Positions 1 through 7,910 of a stretch of 7,914 nucleotides of DNA are shown here, one piece after another (positions within the stretch are counted from its first letter, which is position 1; every line of letters begins with the position of its first letter). The DNA is taken from positions 1 to 7,914 of the forward strand of contig CAYSPU010000267.1 of assembly GCA_964432995.1 (NCBI GenBank), in the 5' to 3' direction. The DNA comes from CAYSPU01 sp964432995 (GTDB lineage: Bacteria > Verrucomicrobiota > Verrucomicrobiia > Limisphaerales > JAHDYP01). The notes beneath the pieces were generated by a model, which was not told the DNA's origin, ran no database searches, and saw nothing but the letters and a program-made list of their open reading frames with translations. Made by a program: the position numbers and the translations under genes.

Positions 1-2063
<2,063 letters not shown>

Positions 2064-2124
2064 AGTCGAGAAGGGAATGGAAGCTCGCGAAGTGGATTGG
2101 AAGTCGGTCGCTCGTCACAAAGTG

Positions 2125-2148
2125 GCGGGACTCTAGGGGGCGTCCCGC
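2125..2148 (-). terminator. Hairpin between exporter operon and carB, possible terminator
   Basis: A perfect 7-bp stem (GCGGGAC with GTCCCGC) encloses a 10-base loop, starting 24 bases past the permease stop on the transcribed strand. No clean U tract follows (CACTTTGTG), so this may be a weak or factor-dependent terminator, or a transcript-end stabiliser. If it does not stop transcription, carB could be partly read from the exporter promoter. The 108-bp gap otherwise shows no convincing promoter. Confidence 0.4.
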
Positions 2149-2171
2149 GGCTTGTCGAGCCCAAGCCAACC

Positions 2172-3488
2172 TCACCCGCGCACGACCCAGCGCAGCAGCT
2201 CGCCGAACCGCGGCAGTTTGCCTTGCAGAAGTATCCCCACCCGGAAGATGCGGCCGCCCGCCCAGACGGAAAGCACGGCGCAGAGCAGGACGCCCACCAG
2301 GGCCACGACCGGTTGCCACAGTGGAACCCCGCCGGGCAGCGCCTGGCGCAGCAGCATCAACGTGGGCGCAAACGGGGGCATCAACGACATCCAGGTGGCC
2401 ACCAGACTGTTCGGTTCCTTGAGCACCGGCCCCAATACGAACATGGGGATCAACACCGGCAACATGGCCGGCAACTGGAGTGTCTGGGCGTCCTTGGCGT
2501 CGCTGCACGCCGCGCCTAAACCGGCGAACAAACCGCCGAACATCACCGCCGCCCCCAGAAGATAGGCGAAGAACCACGGCAGCAGGCCCCACGGCACCAA
2601 CTGCGTCTGCGCCATGCCTATCAGAGCAGCCGAACCGCCACCCACGTAGAAAACCGATCCCGTCAGCGAAACCGCCACCCCTCCGATCACCTTGCCCAGC
2701 ATCAGCTCGAAGGGCTTGGCCGCGCCCAGCATCACTTCGGCGATGCGCTGGGATTTCTCCTCCATCGCCAGGTGCAGTAATGGCGACGTACCCACCATCA
2801 GCAGCAGGAACATCAAACCCGTCAGCGCCGCCGGTATCCCGATGGCCGCCGCCTCGTTGCTCCGCTGCGCCTCCCGAACCGCCCCGGTCTCCTTCTCCCG
2901 CGTGACCAGGTCCATCCCCTCCACCGATGCCCAGGTGAAGAGGTCGGGAACTTGCCGAACATCGATGCCCGCCTCAGCCATCCGGCACTTGCGAAGCTGG
3001 TCGTTCAACGGCGAGCCCAGCCAACGGCGCAGGTCGTCCAGCGGCGAACTCCTCGAGTAATACAGCACGCGGGTCGCATCCGTGTTCGTCCCCGGATGCA
3101 GAATCTCCGGGCCGATCTCGAGGAAGCCGTGCAGCTCGCCGCGGCGCACCCGATCCGACAGCTCGAGGCGTTGCTGGTCCGCGTCGGCTTTCGATCCCGG
3201 GACCACCTCGAGGACGTAGGCCGGCTTGAGCTTCTTACCCGTCTTGGGGTCCGCCACTTCCCTGGCATTGCGCGCGTTGGCGGCCTCCACCAGAGCCGCA
3301 CCGACCTGCCCCGAACGGTCGACGATGGCGACCCGCTGGTCCCGGGTATCGACCTGGCCCCGCATCAGCAGCATGGCAATCAGGCCGCCCCCCATCAGCA
3401 GGGGCGCCACCACCAGCCCAATGATGAAACCCTTGGTCCGCACCGTGGACAGATACTCGCGCCGGGCAATCCACAATACCTTACGCAT
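2172..3488 (-). CDS. ABC-2 type transporter permease (NatB/YhaP-like)
   Basis: This 438-residue membrane subunit is the partner of the ATPase just upstream. The topology is that of the ABC2_membrane_3 / NatB type: one membrane segment near residues 21-42, a large extracytoplasmic domain of about 170 residues, then a block of about five segments (roughly 213-235, 262-290, 301-327, 340-356, 391-412). The cytoplasmic motif EEKSQRIAEVML (243-254), followed by KPFELMLGKVIGG, is the family hallmark. The start is well supported: GGAGG lies six bases upstream and the N-terminus MRKVLWIARREYLSTVRTKG is typical. It overlaps the ATPase stop by 8 bp, implying translational coupling. Members export sodium, drugs, peptides or lipids. 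Nothing here identifies the substrate, so calling it a sodium exporter would be over-reading. Confidence 0.9.
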   Translation of the reverse strand: MRKVLWIARREYLSTVRTKGFIIGLVVAPLLMGGGLIAMLLMRGQVDTRDQRVAIVDRSGQVGAALVEAANARNAREVADPKTGKKLKPAYVLEVVPGSKADADQQRLELSDRVRRGELHGFLEIGPEILHPGTNTDATRVLYYSRSSPLDDLRRWLGSPLNDQLRKCRMAEAGIDVRQVPDLFTWASVEGMDLVTREKETGAVREAQRSNEAAAIGIPAALTGLMFLLLMVGTSPLLHLAMEEKSQRIAEVMLGAAKPFELMLGKVIGGVAVSLTGSVFYVGGGSAALIGMAQTQLVPWGLLPWFFAYLLGAAVMFGGLFAGLGAACSDAKDAQTLQLPAMLPVLIPMFVLGPVLKEPNSLVATWMSLMPPFAPTLMLLRQALPGGVPLWQPVVALVGVLLCAVLSVWAGGRIFRVGILLQGKLPRFGELLRWVVRG

Positions 3489-4392
3489 GGGGAACCTCCG
3501 TTTCTTTCGGCGCCGCGATGCGGACGAAAATGTCGTGCAGGGAAGGCTTGGTAACCTCGAAGCTGTCGATCCGTGTCCGGCGGAGCAGGGTGCCCAGGAT
3601 TTCCTGGGGATCGTGGTCCCGCCGCAGCCGCAGCTCCTGCACCTGGCCGTAGTCGGTCACCGCCTCGACGCCTGCGATCCCGCGCGCGGCCTCGGCGCCG
3701 CCATCGGCCCGCAGCCGGATGGTGTCCGTGCCATACGCCTCCTGGATCGAGGTGAGGGTGCCGTCCAGCACCTTGCGTCCGCGGAAAATCATGCAGATGA
3801 AGTCGCACATCTTCTCGGCCACGCTCATGTCATGCGTGCTCAGCAGAATCGTCGTCCCCCGCGCCCGCAACTCGAGCACCGCCTGCCGGACCGAATCGAC
3901 GTTGACGGGGTCGAGCCCGCTGAACGGTTCGTCGAGAATGACCAACTCCGGCTGGGCGACCACCGCGGCGATGAACTGCACGCGATGGCTCATGCCCTTG
4001 CTCAGGGTCTCGACCTTCTGCTGCGCGCTGTCCGCAAGGCCCAACTTCTCGAGCCAGCGATCCACCTCGGCGCTCACATCCCTCCCGCTCTTCAATCCGC
4101 CGTAGAAGCGGAGGATCTCCCGCACCCGCATCCGCTTGTACAATCCGCGTTCCTCGGGCAGGTACCCGATTCGATCGCAGGCGGCGCCGTGGAGCTTCTC
4201 GCCGAAGACGCGGATCTCGCCACGGTCCGGGTAGAAGATGTTCATGATCAGTCGGAGGGTGGTGGTTTTGCCCGAGCCGTTGGGGCCAATAAACCCGTAA
4301 ATGCTTCCTTGGGGCACCTGAAGGCTCAGGTCGGCCACGGCCTTCTTCTCGCCGAAGCTCTTCGTGATCTGGTCGATTTCGACAATGTTCAT
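3481..4392 (-). CDS. ABC transporter ATP-binding protein (NatA/YhaQ-like)
   Basis: This 303-residue ATPase drives the ABC-2 permease encoded immediately downstream. Motifs: Walker A GPNGSGKT (36-43); YLPEERGLY (78-85) at the Q-loop position, with no glutamine, as is usual for this branch; signature LSKGM (130-134) in place of LSGGQ; Walker B VILDEP (151-156) with catalytic Glu155; D-loop SGLD; H-loop His187 in STHDM. The C-terminal tail ending in FEVTKPSLHDIFVRIA resembles the DUF4162 domain of YhaQ-type ATPases. I chose the ATG at 4392 because family members begin just before this beta strand (MNIVEIDQITKSFG). A GTG at 4419 would add nine residues (MRTVPTTAA) with no conservation I recognise. 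Neither start has a clear Shine-Dalgarno. All catalytic residues are present, so the protein should be active. Substrate unknown. Confidence 0.93.
   Translation of the reverse strand: MNIVEIDQITKSFGEKKAVADLSLQVPQGSIYGFIGPNGSGKTTTLRLIMNIFYPDRGEIRVFGEKLHGAACDRIGYLPEERGLYKRMRVREILRFYGGLKSGRDVSAEVDRWLEKLGLADSAQQKVETLSKGMSHRVQFIAAVVAQPELVILDEPFSGLDPVNVDSVRQAVLELRARGTTILLSTHDMSVAEKMCDFICMIFRGRKVLDGTLTSIQEAYGTDTIRLRADGGAEAARGIAGVEAVTDYGQVQELRLRRDHDPQEILGTLLRRTRIDSFEVTKPSLHDIFVRIAAPKETEVPHA
3495..3499 (-). promoter_or_regulatory. Shine-Dalgarno GGAGG of the ABC permease
   Basis: A perfect GGAGG on the minus strand sits six bases before the permease ATG and lies inside the last codons of the ATPase gene. 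With the 8-bp overlap of the two genes (3481-3488), it supports coupled translation of an equimolar pair. It is the clearest ribosome-binding site in the window. Confidence 0.75.
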
Positions 4393-4533
4393 GGCTGCGG
4401 TGGTCGGCACCGTGCGCACCTGCTGCTCGAACCGGCAAGGCGTCGCGGCGCGGCAGGCACCGGATCGCCGTCAGGATAACGTGCCGAAAGAGAGTTTGCA
4501 CGAACCGCGACCGCCGACGACTACAGGCCTCAA

Positions 4534-4549
4534 GGACCTTTGTAGGTCC
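4534..4549. repeat. Short hairpin GGACCT-loop-AGGTCC
   Basis: A perfect 6-bp stem with a TTGT loop. On the minus strand it lies in the presumed leader of the exporter operon, about 140 bases before the ATPase start. It may be one of the dispersed intergenic hairpins or a leader structure. It is too short to assign a function. Confidence 0.4.
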
Positions 4550-4569
4550 GGGCGCTCGCAATAGGGCGG

Positions 4570-4747
4570 TCAGGGTCAGGCGTTAAGCATTAAGTCGTCG
4601 CCGCGAAGGACCCGAGAATTGCTGCCCCGCCGGCCCTCTCCCCAGGTTCAAGCTGGGCTTCGCACAACATCGCTCCCCGCGCAGATGGTGACCGCGCAGA
4701 TGGTGATTGATGCGGAGGCGAGCTTAATCCTTAATGCCTGACCCTGA
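4570..4747. repeat. 178-bp unit bounded by 25-bp inverted repeats
   Basis: The left arm 4570-4594 (begins TCAGGGTCAGGCGTTAAG) and the right arm 4723-4747 are reverse complements at 23 of 25 positions, with mismatches only at arm positions 13 and 19. The arms enclose 128 non-coding bases. The shape is that of a MITE-like remnant or a dispersed intergenic repeat. I see no target-site duplication outside the arms and no transposase. The right arm contains the ATG at 4734, which makes that codon doubtful as the start of the next gene. Confidence 0.7.
4677..4706. repeat. Exact tandem duplication of a 15-mer
   Basis: CCGCGCAGATGGTGA occurs twice with no gap (4677-4691 and 4692-4706), inside the inverted-repeat unit. 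It could be a slippage product or a paired protein-binding site. The sequence does not tell which. Confidence 0.85.
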
Positions 4748-4802
4748 GAAGACGCCGCATCGGGCTTGTCGGAAATCGGCCGTTCGTGTCTCCTTGGCCC
4801 GC

Positions 4803-5807
4803 ATGACCGGCGGGCCAACCCCAGCGTTTGACACGGCGTCCTCCGCCCCCAACCGCGAGCCGCCGCTGACGCGGTACGCCTGGCTCAGCATCGCCGCCGC
4901 GCTGCTCACCATCGGTCTCAAGGCCACCGCCTACTGGATCACCGGCTCGGTCGGGTTGCTCTCCGACGCCGTCGAGTCCCTCGTCAACCTGGTGGGGGGA
5001 GTCCTGGCGCTGGCCATGCTCACCATCGCCTCGCGTCCGGCCGACGAAGACCACACCTACGGCCATAGCAAAGCGGAGTACTTCTCCAGCGGCGTCGAGG
5101 GCACGCTGATCCTGGCAGCGGCTCTGAGCATCGGTGTGGCGGCAATGGGAAGGCTGCTGCGCCCCGCGCCCTTGGACGACGTGGGTCTGGGCCTGGCGAT
5201 CTCGGCGGCGGCAGCAGGTGTCAACCTGGCGGTGGCGCTGGTCCTCCTCCGGACCGGACGCCGCCATCAATCCATCACCCTCGAAGCCAACGCCCATCAT
5301 CTGCTAACCGATGTCTGGACTTCGGTCGGCGTGATCCTCGGGGTGGCGGCCGTGGGCTGGACCGGGTGGCTCCGGCTCGACCCCATCCTCGCTCTTCTGG
5401 TCGCGGCCAACATTATCCGGACGGGGCTGGGGATCGTGCGGCGTTCCGTGGCCGGGCTGATGGACACCGCGCTGCCACCGGAGGTGTTGAACCAGGTCGA
5501 ATCGGTTCTGCACAACTACCGAAGTCAGGGCGTGCAATTCCACGCGCTCCGCTCGCGCCAGTCCGGCGCGTGGCGATTCGTCTCCTTTCACGTCCTGGTT
5601 CCCGGCAACTGGACGGTCCAGCGCGGGCACGACCTGCTCGAGGAGATCGAAGCCGACGTCCGCCGCCACCTGCCGCGCTGCACCGTCGACACTCACCTCG
5701 AGTCGCTCGACGACCCGGCCTCCTGGGAGGATCAAACCCTCGAACGAAAGGGGAAGTCGACCAGACCTGCCGAGGACCCGCCTGCGGCTGGCGAACTTCA
5801 TGGCTGA
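4803..5807 (+). CDS. Cation diffusion facilitator (CDF) family metal transporter
   Basis: This 334-residue inner-membrane protein probably exports divalent metal cations in exchange for protons. Six membrane segments start at RYAWLSIAAALLTIGLKATAYW. Segment 2 carries GSVGLLSDAVESLVN, then ASRPADEDHTYGHSKAEYFSSGVEG, strongly typical of one CDF subgroup. Segment 5 carries the metal-site pair H166-x3-D170 (HHLLTD). The segment 2 pair is E58/N62 (E-S-L-V-N) where YiiP has D-x3-D. The cytoplasmic C-terminal domain shows the usual fold with VDTHLES near the end. Start choice: an upstream in-frame ATG at 4734 adds 23 residues, but it lies in the inverted repeat, and third-position GC there is 14 of 22 codons against 25 of 28 just after 4803. 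I therefore prefer 4803, though no strong ribosome-binding site supports either. It stands alone, so the metal (Zn, Fe, Mn, Co) is undetermined. Confidence 0.92.
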   Translation: MTGGPTPAFDTASSAPNREPPLTRYAWLSIAAALLTIGLKATAYWITGSVGLLSDAVESLVNLVGGVLALAMLTIASRPADEDHTYGHSKAEYFSSGVEGTLILAAALSIGVAAMGRLLRPAPLDDVGLGLAISAAAAGVNLAVALVLLRTGRRHQSITLEANAHHLLTDVWTSVGVILGVAAVGWTGWLRLDPILALLVAANIIRTGLGIVRRSVAGLMDTALPPEVLNQVESVLHNYRSQGVQFHALRSRQSGAWRFVSFHVLVPGNWTVQRGHDLLEEIEADVRRHLPRCTVDTHLESLDDPASWEDQTLERKGKSTRPAEDPPAAGELHG

Positions 5808-5859
5808 CTGCGGATCGTGACATGAGAGGCGTGACTGGTGCCTCGGGACCTTCCGGACC

Positions 5860-5878
5860 GCGGGTCTTCTCGACCCGC
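5860..5878 (+). terminator. Hairpin downstream of the CDF gene
   Basis: A perfect 7-bp stem GCGGGTC / GACCCGC with a five-base TTCTC loop begins 52 bases past the CDF stop. No T tract follows (AGCAGAAACACAG), so it may be a repeat-type hairpin serving as a 3' end barrier more than a classical intrinsic terminator. The rest of 5808-5909 shows no gene. Confidence 0.35.
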
Positions 5879-5909
5879 AGCAGAAACACAGTCCTTTCGG
5901 AGCGCGACC

Positions 5910-6002
5910 GGCCTGCCGTGCCGGAGCCTTGGCGTAGGCAGGCTTGCCGTGCCGAAGCCTTGGCGTAGGCAGGCCTGCCGTGCCGGAGCCTTGGCGTAGG
6001 CA
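5910..6002. repeat. Three tandem copies of a 31-bp repeat
   Basis: Units lie at 5910-5940, 5941-5971 and 5972-6002, directly abutting. Units 1 and 3 are identical; unit 2 differs at two positions. Each begins GGCCTGCCGTGCC and ends GGCGTAGGCA. The junction of units 2 and 3 forms the perfect palindrome GGCAGGCCTGCC (5968-5979). A 12-base leader, CGGAGCGCGACC, overlaps into the first unit at 5898-5909 and recurs with a single unit at 7869-7910. Reading the minus strand, the unit has no stop in any frame. It is a dispersed, expandable intergenic repeat, not a gene. Confidence 0.93.
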
Positions 6003-6005
6003 GGT

Positions 6006-6209
6006 CCCTCGGTCGTAGCAGCGGCGAGGGGGCGGGAGCCAATCGGAGGTTCGGAGGCGCGTCCGATCGCCGGAGCGCCGGCATGATGCCGGCCAGAGGT
6101 GCATGCATCTGGGCCCCGCGCCGAGCGGGGCGCTCCGACTGGTGTTCGGCTCCGGAAGGTTCGACGACGCGTTCGGCCGGTGTGGCCGCTGCCCGCCGGG
6201 ACGGCGGGC
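6006..6209. repeat. Cluster of GC-rich hairpins upstream of the DUF362 gene
   Basis: Five stems occupy this otherwise gene-free stretch: CCCTCG/CGAGGG (6006-6030, 13-base loop); TCGGA/TCCGA (6051-6066); GCCGGC/GCCGGC around ATGAT (6077-6093, a palindrome apart from its centre); GCCCCGC/GCGGGGC (6113-6131); and GCCCGCCG/CGGCGGGC with a three-base loop (6191-6209). They look like several repeat families placed side by side. Some could form in the leader RNA of the downstream gene. From 6210 to 6290 I see only GC-rich sequence with no recognisable promoter. Confidence 0.6.
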
Positions 6210-6293
6210 GGTCCGGGGGCGGGCAAAGTGGCATTTCGGAGTGGCAGGGCCTTGGTGGGCCGGGCTTGCGGTCCGTGGACGGGGGTGCGAAAA

Positions 6294-6299
6294 GGGGAG
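6294..6299 (+). promoter_or_regulatory. Shine-Dalgarno-like GGGGAG before the DUF362 gene
   Basis: AAAAGGGGAGCC directly precedes the ATG at 6302. The purine-rich core is close to the start, at the short end of workable spacing. Together with the signal-peptide-like residues that begin at this ATG, it decides the start over upstream in-frame codons such as 6083. Confidence 0.5.
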
Positions 6300-6301
6300 C
6301 C

Positions 6302-7651
6302 ATGAGCACAACGAAACCGCGCAGAGCATCGTGGGCGTCCATTGTCCTGGCCGGGTTCCTCACCCTGGGCGCCTGGCCGGACGTGGGGACCTGTGCCACG
6401 GCCCCAGAACCGCTGAAGCCACTGGGCGAAGGCAAAGGCATCCATCCGGGCCGAGTGGTGTGGGTGCACGATGCGGATGCCACGGACTGGAAAGGCCCGG
6501 GCGACGGCCACTGGTGGGAAGGCGATCACACGCGGCAGGACCGGGTCGATGCCATGGTGTCGCAAGCGCTCCAGCAGTTGACCGGCCAGCCCACCGACGC
6601 CAAGGCGTGGGACCGGTTGTTCCGGCATTTCAACCAGGCGCGTGGCAAGGGCGACGTCGGTTACCGTCCCGGCGAGAAGATCCTCATCAAGCCGAACTTC
6701 GTGGGGATGATCTGGCACGAAGGCGCGGTGAACCCGGAGACCTACACGCTGGTCAAGCGCCAGGACTACATGAACACCTCGCCCCAGGTGTTGCTCGCCT
6801 TGTTCCGGCAACTCACGAGCGTGGCCGGCGTCCGCCAGTCGGACATCGCGCTTTGCGACACGCTCTCCTACCTGGTGAACGAATACTACGACCTCTTGCA
6901 CGCGCAGTTCCCGGACGTGCAGTACATCGATTACGCGGGGAAGTTCGGCCGCATCAAAGTGCAGGCCTCGACCGTCCCGTTCTACTGGAGCAGCCGGCCG
7001 GACGGGAAGACGCCCGACTTTGTCCCCACCTGCTTTGCCGAAGCGGCCTACGTGATCAACGTGGCCAACCTCAAAGCCCACACCGGCGGCGGCGTCACGC
7101 TCTGCGCCAAGAACCACTACGGTTCCCTCATCCGTTGGCCCGTCCAGAAGGGATACTACGACATCCACCCCGGCTGCTTCTCCCAGGAAACCGGGGTCTA
7201 CCGCCCGCTCGTCGACCTCACCGGACACGAACACCTCGGCGGCAAGACCGTCCTCTACCTCATCGACGGCCTCTACCCCGGCAAACACCCGATCGATTCC
7301 GCCCCGCGACGGTGGAGCACTCCTCCCTTCAACGACGATTGGGCATCAAGCCTCCTCGCCTCCCAAGACCCGGTGGCCATCGATTCCGTCGGCTTCGACT
7401 TCCTCTGGACGGAGTGGTCCGATTTCCCCCGCAGACCCGGTGCGGATGATTACCTCCGCGAAGCCGCCCTGGCCCACAACCCGCCGTCGGGGACGTTCTA
7501 CGATCCGAACCACCCGACCCCCACCCAGCGACTGCCGAGCCTCGGCACCCACGAGCACTGGAACAACCCCCAGGAACGCAAATACTCCCGCAACCTCGGT
7601 CGGAACGAAGGGATCGAGCTGGTGACCGTTGAGCGAAGTGGCCAGCCGTGA
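6302..7651 (+). CDS. Exported DUF362 domain-containing protein
   Basis: This 449-residue protein belongs to the DUF362 family, whose biochemical role is unknown. The start at 6302 gives an export signal: basic MSTTKPRRASW, hydrophobic IVLAGFLTLGAW, and a likely signal peptidase site near CATA-PEP (31-36), so it should act outside the cytoplasm. After VHDADATDWKG and a Trp-rich segment comes the core: ILIKPNF (127-133), DIALCDTLSY (181-190), and the diagnostic YVINVANLKAHTGGGVTLCAKNHYG (250-274; key residues N253, K258, H260, K270, N271). Later landmarks are LYLIDGLYPGK and DPVAIDSVGFDFL (356-368). The tail SLGTHEHWNNPQERKYSRNLG is shared, as I recall, by secreted members of this family. No CxxCxxC ferredoxin cluster is present, unlike the DUF362-ferredoxin fusions. 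It is monocistronic here, with about 490 non-coding bases before it. Family is sure, function unknown. Confidence 0.9.
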   Translation: MSTTKPRRASWASIVLAGFLTLGAWPDVGTCATAPEPLKPLGEGKGIHPGRVVWVHDADATDWKGPGDGHWWEGDHTRQDRVDAMVSQALQQLTGQPTDAKAWDRLFRHFNQARGKGDVGYRPGEKILIKPNFVGMIWHEGAVNPETYTLVKRQDYMNTSPQVLLALFRQLTSVAGVRQSDIALCDTLSYLVNEYYDLLHAQFPDVQYIDYAGKFGRIKVQASTVPFYWSSRPDGKTPDFVPTCFAEAAYVINVANLKAHTGGGVTLCAKNHYGSLIRWPVQKGYYDIHPGCFSQETGVYRPLVDLTGHEHLGGKTVLYLIDGLYPGKHPIDSAPRRWSTPPFNDDWASSLLASQDPVAIDSVGFDFLWTEWSDFPRRPGADDYLREAALAHNPPSGTFYDPNHPTPTQRLPSLGTHEHWNNPQERKYSRNLGRNEGIELVTVERSGQP

Positions 7652-7663
7652 TGGCTTGTCGGA

Positions 7664-7691
7664 GGTAGCCGCCGACGTCAGTCGGCGCTGA
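7664..7691. repeat. Hairpin repeat, copy A (pairs with 7782-7809)
   Basis: This 28-bp sequence matches 7782-7809 at 26 of 28 positions, and the last 21 bases are identical. Its core GCCGACGTCAGTCGGC (7671-7686) is a 6-bp stem with a GTCA loop, extendable by one C-G pair. It begins 13 bases past the DUF362 stop, so it may also mark the transcript end. Confidence 0.85.
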
Positions 7692-7698
7692 CAGATAG

Positions 7699-7720
7699 GG
7701 ACGCCCGGCCTCGGGCGTCC
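7699..7720 (+). terminator. Strong hairpin downstream of the DUF362 gene
   Basis: A perfect 9-bp stem GGACGCCCG / CGGGCGTCC with a GCCT loop starts 48 bases after the stop codon. It is the longest perfect stem in the window. The following bases (GCAAGAGC) contain no T run, so intrinsic termination is unproven. It may be another dispersed repeat acting as a 3' barrier. Confidence 0.45.
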
Positions 7721-7750
7721 GCAAGAGCACGCACCCGTCAGAATAACTCG

Positions 7751-7769
7751 GCGCGCTCGGAGAGCACGC
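7751..7769. repeat. GCGCGCT/AGCACGC hairpin
   Basis: A 7-bp stem with one G-T wobble, extendable by one G-C pair over a three-base loop. It is embedded in CTCGGCGCGCTCGGAGAGCA, a sequence type I associate with intergenic repeats of Verrucomicrobiota. That association is recalled, not checked. Confidence 0.5.
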
Positions 7770-7781
7770 CCTACCTTGCAT

Positions 7782-7809
7782 GGTGGCTGCCGACGTCAGT
7801 CGGCGCTGA
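7782..7809. repeat. Hairpin repeat, copy B (pairs with 7664-7691)
   Basis: Second copy of the 28-bp hairpin repeat, in the same orientation, 118 bases after the first. It differs only at its fourth and seventh bases, both outside the 6-bp stem and loop. Confidence 0.85.
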
Positions 7810-7844
7810 TATTCCGTGTGCGCGCCCGGTGCGGGAGAAGAGCG

Positions 7845-7862
7845 CGCGGACTCACGTCCGCG
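7845..7862. repeat. Inverted variant of the same hairpin family
   Basis: CGCGGAC / GTCCGCG forms a 7-bp stem around TCAC. Read on the minus strand, its 16-base core GCGGACGTGAGTCCGC differs from copies A and B at three positions. Two of these are paired partners (C-G becomes G-C) and the third is in the loop. Confidence 0.65.
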
Positions 7863-7868
7863 GTCCGA

Positions 7869-7910
7869 CGGAGCGCGACCGGCCTGCCGTGCCGGAGCCT
7901 TGGCGTAGGC
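7869..7910. repeat. Dispersed single copy of leader plus 31-bp unit
   Basis: These 42 bases are identical to 5898-5939: leader CGGAGCGCGACC followed by one 31-bp repeat unit less its final base. After GGCGTAGGC the two sites diverge (GGGT here, AGGC there). The copy sits at the window edge, so more units cannot be excluded a few bases beyond. Confidence 0.92.

Larger units (their letters stand above)
4393..4802. other. Divergent intergenic region between exporter operon and CDF gene
   Basis: About 410 bp separate the leftward exporter operon from the rightward CDF transporter, so promoters for both should lie here. I cannot point to a convincing -35/-10 pair on either strand. The stretch holds a small hairpin (4534-4549), a unit bounded by inverted repeats (4570-4747), a CCCAG/CTGGG mini-stem (4641-4657) and a tandem 15-mer (4677-4706). 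The part next to the ATPase (4393-4530) shows nothing I recognise. Confidence 0.6.

Noticed and set aside
3226..4479. 417-residue plus-strand frame
   Set aside because: It mirrors the ATPase gene, which has every ABC motif on the minus strand.
5910..6002. Possible CRISPR array
   Set aside because: The 31-bp units abut directly with no spacers, there are only three, and no cas gene is nearby.
6302..6400. Lipoprotein or Tat signal on the DUF362 protein
   Set aside because: The residues before Cys31 (DVGT) do not fit a lipobox well, and the Arg pair (PRRASW) lacks the Tat consensus; an ordinary Sec signal fits better.
5798..7288. 496-residue minus-strand frame and companions ending at 6329 and 6483
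   Set aside because: They run antisense to the DUF362 or CDF genes and through the stop-free 31-bp repeats; no domain is visible.
6103..7449. 448-residue plus-strand frame overlapping the DUF362 gene
   Set aside because: It is a frame-shifted shadow, rich in Arg, Pro and His, starting within hairpin repeats; the DUF362 frame has conserved motifs throughout.
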